Below are positions 57,363 to 64,000 of a stretch of 64,000 nucleotides of DNA, in pieces; the stretch's first letter is position 1; every line of letters begins with the position of its first letter. The position numbers and the translations under genes were made by a program. The notes below the pieces were generated by a model that saw nothing but the letters and a program-made list of their open reading frames with translations, made no database searches and was not told where the DNA came from. This stretch comes from Streptomyces seoulensis (lineage in GTDB: Bacteria > Actinomycetota > Actinomycetes > Streptomycetales > Streptomycetaceae), in the NCBI RefSeq assembly GCF_004328625.1, contig NZ_CP032229.1, positions 2,728,001 to 2,792,000 of the forward strand. Direction: 5' to 3'.

Positions 57363-58769
57363 GTGCGCAACGACACCGCCACCGCCTCCGCCGTCCTCGC
57401 CCTGACGGGCGGTCCCGCCAACATCCGTCAGGTCACCCACTGCCTCACCCGGCTCCGCCTCACGCTCGCCGACCCGGCCGCCGTGGACGAGGGGGCGCTG
57501 CGCGCGCTGCCGGGGGTGCTCGGGGTGATCGGGGCGGGGACGCCGTCGCTCCAGGTGGTGCTGGGGCCGGGGGTGGTGGACACGGTGACGGCGGAGGTGG
57601 AGCGGCGGCTCGCGGTCGGCGCGGAGAGGAGTACGGAGGCCCCGGCTCCCGAGCCTCGTACGAAGAGGGCCGCCCCCGCCGCCCTCCGCCGCATCGCCGA
57701 CATCTTCGTCCCCCTCATCCCGGCCCTCATCGGCTGCGGCATCCTCGCGGGCGTCAACGGCCTTCTCACGAACGCCGGTTGGCTGCCCGGACTCACCCCC
57801 GCGCTGGCCGCCATCGCCTCCGGGTTCATGGCGCTGATCGCGGTGTTCGTCGGCTACCAGACCGCGAAGGAGTTCGGCGGCACCCCGATCCTGGGCGGCG
57901 CGGTGGCCGCCGTGATCGTCCATCCGGGCGTGGCGAAGGTGACCGCGTTCGGCGTGCACCTCTCCCCCGGCCAGGGCGGAGTCCTCGGCGCGCTCGCCGC
58001 CGCCCTGCTCGCGACCCGGATCGAGAAGTGGTGCCGGGGACGCCTGCCCGGCGCGCTGGACGTCCTGTTCACCCCCACCGTCACCGTCCTGGTCGCGGGC
58101 CTCGCCACGCTGTACGGCCTGATGTACGCGGCCGGGGCCGTGGCCACCGCGATCGGCACCGGCGCGAACTGGCTGCTCACCACCACCGGGCCGTTCGCGG
58201 GCCTGGTCCTCGGCGGCCTGTTCCTCCCCCTCGTGATGCTCGGCCTGCACCAGGCCCTGATCCCCATCCACACCACCCTGATCGAGCAGCAGGGCTACAC
58301 GGTCCTCCTCCCCCTGCTGGCCATGGCGGGCGCGGGCCAGGTCGGCGGCGCGCTCGCGGTGTACGTACGCATGCGCCACGACACCGCCCTGCGCACCACG
58401 ATCCGCTCAGCGCTCCCGGCGGGCCTGCTGGGCGTGGGGGAACCCCTGATCTACGGCGTCTCGCTCCCCCTCGGCCGCCCCTTCGTCACCGCCTGCGTGG
58501 GCGGGGCGGCGGGCGGCGGGTTCGTCGGCTTCTTCGCCCTGCTCGGCGAGAAGGTCGGCGCCACCGCCATCGGCCCCTCCGGCTGGGCCCTCTTCCCCCT
58601 CCTCACCGGCAACCAGGGCCCCGCCCCGGCCATCGCCATCTACGCGGGCGGCCTCCTGACGGCCTACGCGACGGGCTTCGCGGCAACCCTCGCCTTCGGC
58701 TTCCGTCGGGGCACGACGAGCGGCACGACCCCACCGGTCCCCGACCGGACACCAGCCGGCTCGACCTGA
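57363..58769 (+). CDS. PTS IIBC component, MurNAc/sugar type (MurP-like)
   Basis: A 468-residue membrane permease of the phosphotransferase system. The IIB domain (residues 1-80) contains the phosphocysteine motif NIRQVTHCLTRLR (Cys27). The IIC domain (about 105-450) has the sugar-transport motifs FMALIAVFVGYQTAKEFGGTPILGG and GEPLIYGVSLPLGRPF. Domain order IIB-IIC and the murQ context point to N-acetylmuramate import with phosphorylation. No IIA domain is fused or adjacent, so a Crr-like IIA elsewhere must supply phosphate. The GTG start is uncertain: a GTG 18 nt upstream is equally open. Confidence 0.85.
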   Translation: MRNDTATASAVLALTGGPANIRQVTHCLTRLRLTLADPAAVDEGALRALPGVLGVIGAGTPSLQVVLGPGVVDTVTAEVERRLAVGAERSTEAPAPEPRTKRAAPAALRRIADIFVPLIPALIGCGILAGVNGLLTNAGWLPGLTPALAAIASGFMALIAVFVGYQTAKEFGGTPILGGAVAAVIVHPGVAKVTAFGVHLSPGQGGVLGALAAALLATRIEKWCRGRLPGALDVLFTPTVTVLVAGLATLYGLMYAAGAVATAIGTGANWLLTTTGPFAGLVLGGLFLPLVMLGLHQALIPIHTTLIEQQGYTVLLPLLAMAGAGQVGGALAVYVRMRHDTALRTTIRSALPAGLLGVGEPLIYGVSLPLGRPFVTACVGGAAGGGFVGFFALLGEKVGATAIGPSGWALFPLLTGNQGPAPAIAIYAGGLLTAYATGFAATLAFGFRRGTTSGTTPPVPDRTPAGST

Positions 58770-58982
58770 CACCCACTGCCCCGACGGCCCGCGCCGAGCT
58801 TCGCCACGGCCGTCGCCATCGGCTTCCGCCCCGACCGGCTCGGCCTGACGCCACGTCTCTCCGACGGGCGTAAGCGGCAACCCCCGCCGTCAGCCTTCCC
58901 AGCGGGTACGACACCGCAGGCCACCGGCCGAACACACCCCGGCCCCGCGTGACGCCAGCCCCTCCCCCTCGTTGCCCCTGAC
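58770..58982. pseudogene. possible duplicated tail of the PTS gene, decayed
   Basis: From about 58799, after the PTS stop, a frame reads FATAVAIGFRPDRLGLT, echoing the PTS C-terminus (FAATLAFGFRRG). It has no start and soon diverges. It could be a relic of tandem duplication or a chance likeness. Nothing else is seen in this gap. Confidence 0.25.
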
Positions 58983-59204
58983 ATGAAGAAGCTCCTGCTC
59001 GCCACCCTCGCCATCGCCGCGTCCTCCGCCGCCCTGGCCACCCCCGCCCACGCCGCCTCCGCCGACGACCACTGGACGGCCGAGGACACCACCGCCTGCG
59101 CGGCCGACCTCACCGTGGCCCCGGTGGTCAAGGCGGTCTCCCCCCTCCCGATGGCCGAACAGCCCCCCGCCTGCGGCAAGGGCAGCCTGCTGCACCACGG
59201 TTAG
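58983..59204 (+). CDS. small secreted protein
   Basis: A 73-residue protein with a Sec signal (MKKLLLATLAIAASSAALAT ending PAHAA) and a 47-residue mature part containing two Cys (TTACAADL, PPACGKG) that could form one disulfide. Its last 4 nt overlap the end of the convergent VOC gene. No family recognised. Confidence 0.65.
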   Translation: MKKLLLATLAIAASSAALATPAHAASADDHWTAEDTTACAADLTVAPVVKAVSPLPMAEQPPACGKGSLLHHG

Positions 59205-59587
59205 GCGTACTGCGCGAGCTGGATCAGGTTGCCGCAGGTGTCGTCCAGCACCGCGATGGTGACCGGCCCCGCCGACACCGGCTCCTGGGTGAAGCGCACC
59301 CCGAGCCCGCGCAGCCGGTCGTACTCGGCGCGGACGTCGTCCACGGCGAAGGAGGTGGCCGGGATGCCGTCGCCGTGCAGGGCGGCGGTGTACGGCTTGG
59401 CCGCGGGGTGGGCGTCCGGCTCCAGCAGCAGCTCGGTGCCGTCGGGCTGCTCGGGCGAGACCACGGTCAGCCAGCGGTACTCGCCGAGCGGCACGTCGGC
59501 CTTCTTCACGAAGCCGAGCACCTCGGTGTAGAAGCGCAGCGCCTTCTCCTGGTCGTCGACGAAGACGCTGGCCAGGTTGATCCTCAC
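59201..59587 (-). CDS. VOC-family protein (glyoxalase/bleomycin-resistance fold)
   Basis: A 128-residue two-beta-alpha-beta-beta-beta protein: RINLASVFVDDQEKALRFYTEVLGF, LLLEPDAHPAAKPY, and CGNLIQLAQYA at the end with the usual metal-ligand Glu replaced by Gln. GTG at 59587 is fixed by GGAGG and the compact domain start. Function not assignable; family members include dioxygenases, isomerases and antibiotic-binding proteins. Confidence 0.85.
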   Translation of the reverse strand: MRINLASVFVDDQEKALRFYTEVLGFVKKADVPLGEYRWLTVVSPEQPDGTELLLEPDAHPAAKPYTAALHGDGIPATSFAVDDVRAEYDRLRGLGVRFTQEPVSAGPVTIAVLDDTCGNLIQLAQYA

Positions 59588-59676
59588 GGGTGCCCTCCAG
59601 AAGGGGTCGCGGAAACGTACTGCGGCCCGATCCTCGCGCATCCGGAGTCCCGGCGCGCGGGTGAGAAGCTGGAGGC

Positions 59677-60246
59677 ATGAATCATGCCCAGCTCACCGCG
59701 CTCGGCCGTGCTCTCCGGCTCGTCGGGGAGCACGGGGAGGCGTTGGCCGCCGATACCCCGGACTCCCGGCTGCACGAGGTCAAGGCCGATCTGCGGCGGG
59801 CGCTGGACCTGCTGGACGAGAGTGTCTCGGCCGGCGTTCCCACCACCCGCTGCGCGGAGCATCCGCAGGGCCCGGTGGACGAGAGCGCGCCGGATCTGTG
59901 CCTGCTGTGCGAGACCCGTAGGAGGGCCGCCCGCAGGGCGGAGTACGGCGGGCAGGGCCGGGGCCCGGAGGCGCCCGCGACCGCCCCCTCCCGGTACGGC
60001 GTCCGCGCGGACCGCCCGCAGCCCCAGCAGCGCTGGCTCCCCGAGGCGTGGAACGGCCGCGAGTGGCAGCTGTGCGGCACCCCGCGCAGGGACCGCCGCG
60101 AGGCGGAGGCGTATCTCGCCGCCGCCCGCCGGGGTTCGCGCCCGGCGATGGCCTACCGTCTGGTCCACGAGTTCACCGACTACGAGGTGCTGCGCGTCTG
60201 GGGCACCCCTGCTCAGGTGGACATCGAACCGATGGGCAACCTGTAA
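59677..60246 (+). CDS. hypothetical protein with C/H-rich motif
   Basis: A 189-residue protein: helical N-terminus, a Cys/His cluster (TRCAEHPQG ... LCLLCETRRR, residues about 58-85) that could bind zinc, a basic segment, then a compact C-domain with RWLPEAWNGREWQLCG and MAYRLVHEFTDYEVLRVWG. GGAGG precedes the ATG. Followed 14 nt later by a VOC gene on the same strand. No family recognised. Confidence 0.6.
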   Translation: MNHAQLTALGRALRLVGEHGEALAADTPDSRLHEVKADLRRALDLLDESVSAGVPTTRCAEHPQGPVDESAPDLCLLCETRRRAARRAEYGGQGRGPEAPATAPSRYGVRADRPQPQQRWLPEAWNGREWQLCGTPRRDRREAEAYLAAARRGSRPAMAYRLVHEFTDYEVLRVWGTPAQVDIEPMGNL

Positions 60247-60260
60247 GCGGAGGCAGCGGC

Positions 60261-60698
60261 ATGGAGCAGCAGCTCAGCATGGTCACCCTGGGCGTCGAGG
60301 ACCTGGCGACGAGCCGCCGTTTCTACAGCGAGGGCCTCGGCTGGACCCCGCTGCTGGACCTGGACGAGGTGGTCTTCTACCAGGTCGGCAAGGGCGTGGC
60401 GCTGGCGCTCTTCCCGCTGGCCGACCTGGCCGCCGACACCGGCGCCCCGGCCACCCCCGGCACCCCCTTCACCCTCGCGCGGAACCTCGGCTCACCCGCC
60501 GAGGTCGACGCGGCCGTGGCCCGCGCCCGCGAGGCCGGGGCGAACGTCCTCAAGGAGCCCCAGCGGGCGGCCTTCGGCGGCTATCACGCCTACTTCACCG
60601 ACCCCGACGGCCACCGCTGGGAGATCTGCCACAACCCCGGCTGGTCGGTGGCGGAGGACGGCACGGTACGGCTGGCCGCGGTGGACCCGGAGAAGTGA
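60261..60698 (+). CDS. VOC-family protein
   Basis: A 145-residue glyoxalase-fold protein: MEQQLSMVTLGVEDLATSRR, FYSEGLGWTPL, and the C-terminal TDPDGHRWEICHNPGW with the ligand Glu in WEI. GGAGG lies 7 nt before the ATG. Its ligand set is complete enough for a metal-dependent enzyme, unlike the VOC gene at 59.2 kb. Substrate unknown. A hairpin follows. Confidence 0.85.
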   Translation: MEQQLSMVTLGVEDLATSRRFYSEGLGWTPLLDLDEVVFYQVGKGVALALFPLADLAADTGAPATPGTPFTLARNLGSPAEVDAAVARAREAGANVLKEPQRAAFGGYHAYFTDPDGHRWEICHNPGWSVAEDGTVRLAAVDPEK

Positions 60699-60703
60699 AC
60701 GCA

Positions 60704-60737
60704 AAGGCGCCGGGCGGAAGTTGACCCACCCGGCGCC
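60704..60737. terminator. hairpin terminator between VOC gene and the oxidoreductase gene
   Basis: AGGCGCCGGG and CCCGGCGCCT form a 10-bp stem around a loop of about 14 nt in the short gap between convergent stop codons. Confidence 0.75.
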
Positions 60738-60751
60738 TCAGGAACAGTGCC

Positions 60752-61879
60752 TCAGCTGAGCGAGCCCAGCGAAGCGGCGTCGTACGCCTTCAGCTCGTCG
60801 TACCGGCCGGACAGCACCTTCGCGGCCCACTCCGGGTCCTGGAGCAGCGCGCGGCCGATGGCGACCATGTCGTACTCCTCGCGCTCGAAGCCGTCGAGGA
60901 GGTCGTCGATGTTCTTGACCGGGGAGCCCTCGCCCTGGAACGCGCCCGTGAAGTCGCCGTCCAGGCCGACCGAGCCGACGGTGATGACCGGCTTGCCGGT
61001 GATCTTCTTGGTCCAGCCGGCCAGGTTGAGGTCGGAGCCCTCGAACTCCGGCTCCCAGTAGCGGCGGGTGGAGGCGTGGAAGACGTCGGCGCCGGCGGCG
61101 GAGATCGGGGCGAGGATCGCCTCCAGCTCCTCCGGGGTCTCGGCGAGACGCGCGGTGTAGTCCTGCTGCTTCCACTGCGAGTAGCGGAAGATGACCGGGA
61201 ACTCGGCGGACACGCGCTCCCGCACGGCCGCGACGATCTCCGCGGCGAACTGCGCGCGGGCGACCGGGTCGCCGCCGTAGCCGTCGGTACGGCGGTTCAT
61301 GCCCTCCCACAGGAACTGGTCCAGCAGGTAGCCGTGGGCGCCGTGGATCTCGACCCCGTCGAACCCGATGCGCTCGGCGTCGGCGGCGGCCTGCGCGAAG
61401 GCGCCGATCACGTCGTCGATGTCGGACTGCGTCATGGCCTTGCCCTTGGGCTCGGCACCCGCCTTGTGCACACCGGACGGGCCCATGGCGGGAGCGTCCT
61501 CGAACGGCGGCTCGCCCTGGCGGCGGACCATGCCGATGTGCCAGAGCTGCGGGACGATCGCGCCGCCCGCCGCGTGCACCTCGCTCGCGACCTTCGCCCA
61601 CCCCGCGAGCTGCTCCTCACCGTGGAAGCGCGGCACGCTGTCGCTCTGGCCGGCCGAGTCGTGCCCGACGTACGTACCCTCGGTGACGATCAGGCCGACG
61701 CCGTTCGCGGCACGGCGGGAGTAGTACGACACCACGTCCTCACCGGGGATGCCGCCCGGGGAGAACATCCGGGTCATCGGCGCCATCGCGATCCGGTTCG
61801 GCACGGTGAGGCCGTTCAGCTGGATCGGGCGGGACAGGAGCTGGGCCGCGCGGCTGGCGGCGGACGTCGTGACGGTCAC
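60752..61879 (-). CDS. NADH:flavin oxidoreductase (old yellow enzyme family)
   Basis: A 375-residue FMN TIM-barrel reductase. Features are LSRPIQLNGLTVPNRIAMAPMTR (N-terminal FMN contacts), VPQLWHIGM, GVEIHGAHGYLLDQFL (catalytic HxxH region), NRRTDGYGGD and VGSVGLDGDF. Family enzymes reduce alkenes conjugated to carbonyls or nitro groups. GTG at 61879 starts the conserved N-terminus; the longer upstream frame is not protein-like. Substrate unknown. Confidence 0.9.
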   Translation of the reverse strand: MTVTTSAASRAAQLLSRPIQLNGLTVPNRIAMAPMTRMFSPGGIPGEDVVSYYSRRAANGVGLIVTEGTYVGHDSAGQSDSVPRFHGEEQLAGWAKVASEVHAAGGAIVPQLWHIGMVRRQGEPPFEDAPAMGPSGVHKAGAEPKGKAMTQSDIDDVIGAFAQAAADAERIGFDGVEIHGAHGYLLDQFLWEGMNRRTDGYGGDPVARAQFAAEIVAAVRERVSAEFPVIFRYSQWKQQDYTARLAETPEELEAILAPISAAGADVFHASTRRYWEPEFEGSDLNLAGWTKKITGKPVITVGSVGLDGDFTGAFQGEGSPVKNIDDLLDGFEREEYDMVAIGRALLQDPEWAAKVLSGRYDELKAYDAASLGSLS

Positions 61880-62659
61880 GTGGGGGGCTCCTCGGAGAAC
61901 GGTGTCGGGTAGACCGGCTGGTATGTGTGCACGCAATGGTGCACGTAGTGAAACAACTGGTCCAGTCGCCTCTTCATTCCGCCCCGCCGGGCCGGGCGAG
62001 TGTGACCCCGGCCACGCCTGCTCATCACCCCAGCTCGACCCGCCCACGGGCATCCCGGTTCAGCGGCCGGACGCGCTCACGGAGCACATCGGCGGGGGCG
62101 GCCTCGCCCAGGCACTCCGGCGGCACGTCCCGCTCCCGGCCGCCACCGAGCGGCCGCAACGGGACCCGGCCCTCCGACCCGCCCCATGACCTCACCGAGC
62201 CGACCGTCACGAACGTCCGGCGCGTACGGGCCGAAGACCTGGGCGCCCTCGTCATCCACCCGCCCGCCCCGAGAGCGCGGCGGCGAGACGAGCGGCGACG
62301 TCGAGGTTGCAACTCCCCAGGTTCACAAGGGTGTTGCGCCCGCCGTACACGTCGGTCACGGGGTCGACGCGAAGCGAGGGCAGCACGATGCCCGGACCGA
62401 AGGACCTCGGCCCGGCGCCGTCACCGCGAGCGATGATCGGAGCGGAGCCGCGCCATGCGCGGGAGCGGATGGGACTGAGAACGGTGGGGTCGGCGGGCAC
62501 GGGCATGACGGGCGACGCCTCAGCGGTACGGGGTTCGGGGCCGGTCCCGTGATCGCGCGCCTGGTGGGGCCACGACGAGGACGCTCTGCGCACCGAACTC
62601 ACCACCTGGCTCGCCCGGTACGCCCCGGCCCGCTGGGACGACCCCCACTGGTGAGGCCC
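61880..62659. pseudogene. 780-bp region with decayed coding fragments
   Basis: No intact gene. Minus-strand fragments in different frames look protein-like: TDVYGGRNTLVNLGSCNLDV (about 62260-62365), VDDEGAQVFGPYAPDVRDGR (about 62190-62255) and LGEAAPADVLRERVRPLNRD (about 62040-62120). On the plus strand, GHDEDALRTELTTWLARYAP followed by ARWDDPHW, ending in TGA at 62652-62654, is a gene tail with an in-frame stop just upstream. Together they suggest remains of at least two genes. Confidence 0.4.
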
Positions 62660-63700
62660 TCACGCCGACTCCCGCACCACCAGCTCCGGTTCGAAGATCA
62701 ACGACGTAGCCCCCCTCCGCACCCCCCGGATCTCCTCGTCCAGCAGCCGGGCCATCGCCGCGGCCATCTCCTCCACCGGCTGTCGCACAGTGGTCAGGGC
62801 CGGGCGGCAGCCCAGTGCCGCGCTGGAGTCGTCGAAGCCGATCACCGCGACGTCGGTCGGGACGTGGCGGCCGTGTTCGCGGAGGACTTGGCAGGCGCCC
62901 TGGGCCATGAGGTCGTTGGCGGCGAAGACGCCGTCGAGGTCGGGGTGTTCGGCGAGCAGGGCGGACATCGCGGACGCGCCGGTGTCGAGGGTGAAGCCGC
63001 CTTCGGCGACCGGGACGGACGGGTACCCCCGGCGGGCCATCGTGTCGCGGAACCCGGCGAGACGTTCGCGGCTGGCGGCGACGTCGAGCGGGCCGGTGAC
63101 GGTGCCGATGCGGCGGCAGCCGCGCGCGAGGAGGTGTTCGGCCGCGAGAGCCGCCCCGTCGCGGTGGGCGAGGTCGACATGGCTGAGCGGGACGGGGCGG
63201 GAGGGGCGGGCGAAGAGGACGGCGGGGAGGCCGGCCTCGGCGAGGAGGGAAGGCAGCGGGTCGTCGGCGTGGGTGGAGACGACGAGGGCGCCGTCGGCGC
63301 TGCCCTGCCGGAGGTCCGTCAGCACCTGGCGGCGGGTCTCCTCGGACTCGGCGAACATCAGGAGCGGGTGCATGGAGCGGGGGCGCAGATACCCCACCAC
63401 GCCGCTGACCACCCGCCCGAAGAAGGGGTCGGCGAACACCCGCGTCGCGACCGCGTTGTGCACCTCCTCGGGGGTGTCCCCCGCGCCCGACACCACCAGC
63501 GCCACGGTCTGGCTGCGCCGGGTCACCAGCGAGCGGGCGGCCCGGTTGGGCGCGTACCCCGTCCGCTCGATGGCCCGGCGCACCGCCTCCTGGATGCCGG
63601 GGTCGACGTTGCGGACCCCGTTGACGACCCGCGAGACGGTCGCGCGGGAGACCCCCGCCTCCTGCGCGACATCCTCCAGCGTCGGGGCGTCTCTGCTCAT
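62660..63700 (-). CDS. LacI-family transcriptional regulator
   Basis: A 346-residue sugar-responsive repressor. Helix-turn-helix LEDVAQEAGVSRATVSRVVNG (residues 8-28) with the LacI hinge RSLVTRRSQTVALVV, and a periplasmic-binding-like core (FVDPF-like VFADPFFGRVVSGV, DGALVVSTHADD, CRRIGTVTGP, VFAANDLMAQGAC, VIGFDD). It begins 26 nt after the stop of the carbohydrate-binding gene on the same strand, so the regulator is likely to control that upstream unit and possibly itself. Confidence 0.92.
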   Translation of the reverse strand: MSRDAPTLEDVAQEAGVSRATVSRVVNGVRNVDPGIQEAVRRAIERTGYAPNRAARSLVTRRSQTVALVVSGAGDTPEEVHNAVATRVFADPFFGRVVSGVVGYLRPRSMHPLLMFAESEETRRQVLTDLRQGSADGALVVSTHADDPLPSLLAEAGLPAVLFARPSRPVPLSHVDLAHRDGAALAAEHLLARGCRRIGTVTGPLDVAASRERLAGFRDTMARRGYPSVPVAEGGFTLDTGASAMSALLAEHPDLDGVFAANDLMAQGACQVLREHGRHVPTDVAVIGFDDSSAALGCRPALTTVRQPVEEMAAAMARLLDEEIRGVRRGATSLIFEPELVVRESA

Positions 63701-63726
63701 CTCGGCACCCTAGCCGCCCGGCCGGT

Positions 63727-64000
63727 TCAGCCGTAGACCCCGAACTCGTAGAGCGAGTAGCCCCAACCGGTGCCCCGTGCGGTCCCGTTGACCCGTACGT
63801 AGCGGCCGGTCCCGGAGACGTCGAGGTCGTCGACGCCGCCGTTGCCGTCCGTGACGCTGCGGACGGTGGTCCAGTTCTGGCCGTCGTCCGAGGTCTGCAC
63901 GGTGTAGGCCCGCGCGTAGGAGGTCTCCCAGACCAGCTGTACGTGCCGGAAGGAGGTCCGGGCGCCGAGGTCGACGCGGAGCCACTGGGGGTCGCTCCAG
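63727..64000 (-). CDS. C-terminal part of an F5/8-type (CBM32-like) carbohydrate-binding protein
   Basis: The 90 visible residues end a discoidin domain: DPQWLRVDLGARTSFRHVQL, VWETSYARAYTVQTSDDGQ, NWTTVRSVTDGNGGVDD and YVRVNGTARGTGWGYSLYEFGVYG. These match F5/8 type C domains, which bind terminal sugars and often close glycoside hydrolases. The rest lies beyond the window. The next gene on the same strand is a LacI regulator, consistent with a sugar-induced polysaccharide-degrading operon. Confidence 0.85.
   Translation of the reverse strand, partial: WSDPQWLRVDLGARTSFRHVQLVWETSYARAYTVQTSDDGQNWTTVRSVTDGNGGVDDLDVSGTGRYVRVNGTARGTGWGYSLYEFGVYG

Overview
The window reads as chromosomal DNA of a Streptomyces species. 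It has very high GC, strong third-position GC bias, many GTG and some TTG starts, and actinobacterial families such as DUF2530, DUF2771, DUF3027, DUF4031 and DUF5701-like proteins, FemX and HelD. The futalosine genes mqnB and mqnD are adjacent, as in S. coelicolor (SCO4327-SCO4326). No tRNA, rRNA, CRISPR array, intact insertion sequence or antibiotic cluster is visible. Most of the window looks like conserved core-arm chromosome, with a few accessory scars.

Layout. 1-6.8 kb: a tight minus-strand acyl-CoA operon (TIGR03084-type protein, AtuA family, biotin-dependent carboxyltransferase, biotin carboxylase/BCCP, and an acyl-CoA dehydrogenase cut by the window edge). 6.9-14 kb: a phosphotransferase-like protein, an EamA exporter, a FemX-type peptidoglycan aminoacyltransferase, a metallophosphoesterase and a large FAD/Fe-S oxidase. 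14-19.8 kb: serC, a secreted beta-propeller-like protein, an SGNH hydrolase, an aldo/keto reductase, an RNA cyclic phosphodiesterase and an IMPase-like protein with altered catalytic residues. 19.8-24 kb: a marR-MFS pair, a ribbon-helix-helix protein, and an AzgA-type purine permease divergent from a DUF2530 gene. 24-31 kb: a GH92 mannosidase behind two LacI-type operators, a CtpE-like P-type ATPase, and two paralogous secreted proteins. 31-35 kb: a 1043-residue GHKL (sacsin/Hsp90-like) ATPase with a zinc-ribbon DUF3027 gene. 35-39.8 kb: MFS, DUF2771 lipoprotein, mqnB-mqnD and a cold-shock protein. 39.8-40.2 kb: two adjoining miniature inverted-repeat elements (MITEs). 40-46.5 kb: a HAD phosphatase, a membrane protein, a frameshifted helicase-associated gene and the XPB helicase. 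46.6-53 kb: a Tat-exported protein, HelD, an LppU-like protein, a DUF5701-like protein, cutC and an HD-domain gene. 53-55.4 kb: a second MITE copy directly in front of a maleylpyruvate-isomerase/GNAT fusion, then small genes. 55.4-58.8 kb: an N-acetylmuramate recycling locus (RpiR regulator, murQ, PTS IIBC). 59-64 kb: two VOC proteins, an old-yellow-enzyme family oxidoreductase, a stretch of decayed coding sequence, a LacI regulator and the end of an F5/8-type carbohydrate-binding protein.

How the parts connect. Cell-wall and amino-sugar turnover recurs: FemX, the murQ locus, and a DasR-like site between cutC and the HD-domain gene. Quinone synthesis (mqnB/mqnD), purine uptake and acyl-CoA catabolism are housekeeping. 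Regulation appears partly leaderless: about a dozen genes have a TANNNT hexamer 5-8 nt before the start codon and no Shine-Dalgarno sequence.

The most notable signals are: two 164-bp MITE copies differing at 2 positions, one supplying the boundary of a putative promoter; a one-base deletion in a C-run that breaks the helicase-associated gene next to XPB; candidate operators for DasR, RpiR, LacI and MerR-type regulators; the GHKL ATPase/DUF3027 pair; an IMPase relative lacking a catalytic Asp; and a 780-bp graveyard of gene fragments. Function calls rest on motif recognition only; no database search was run.
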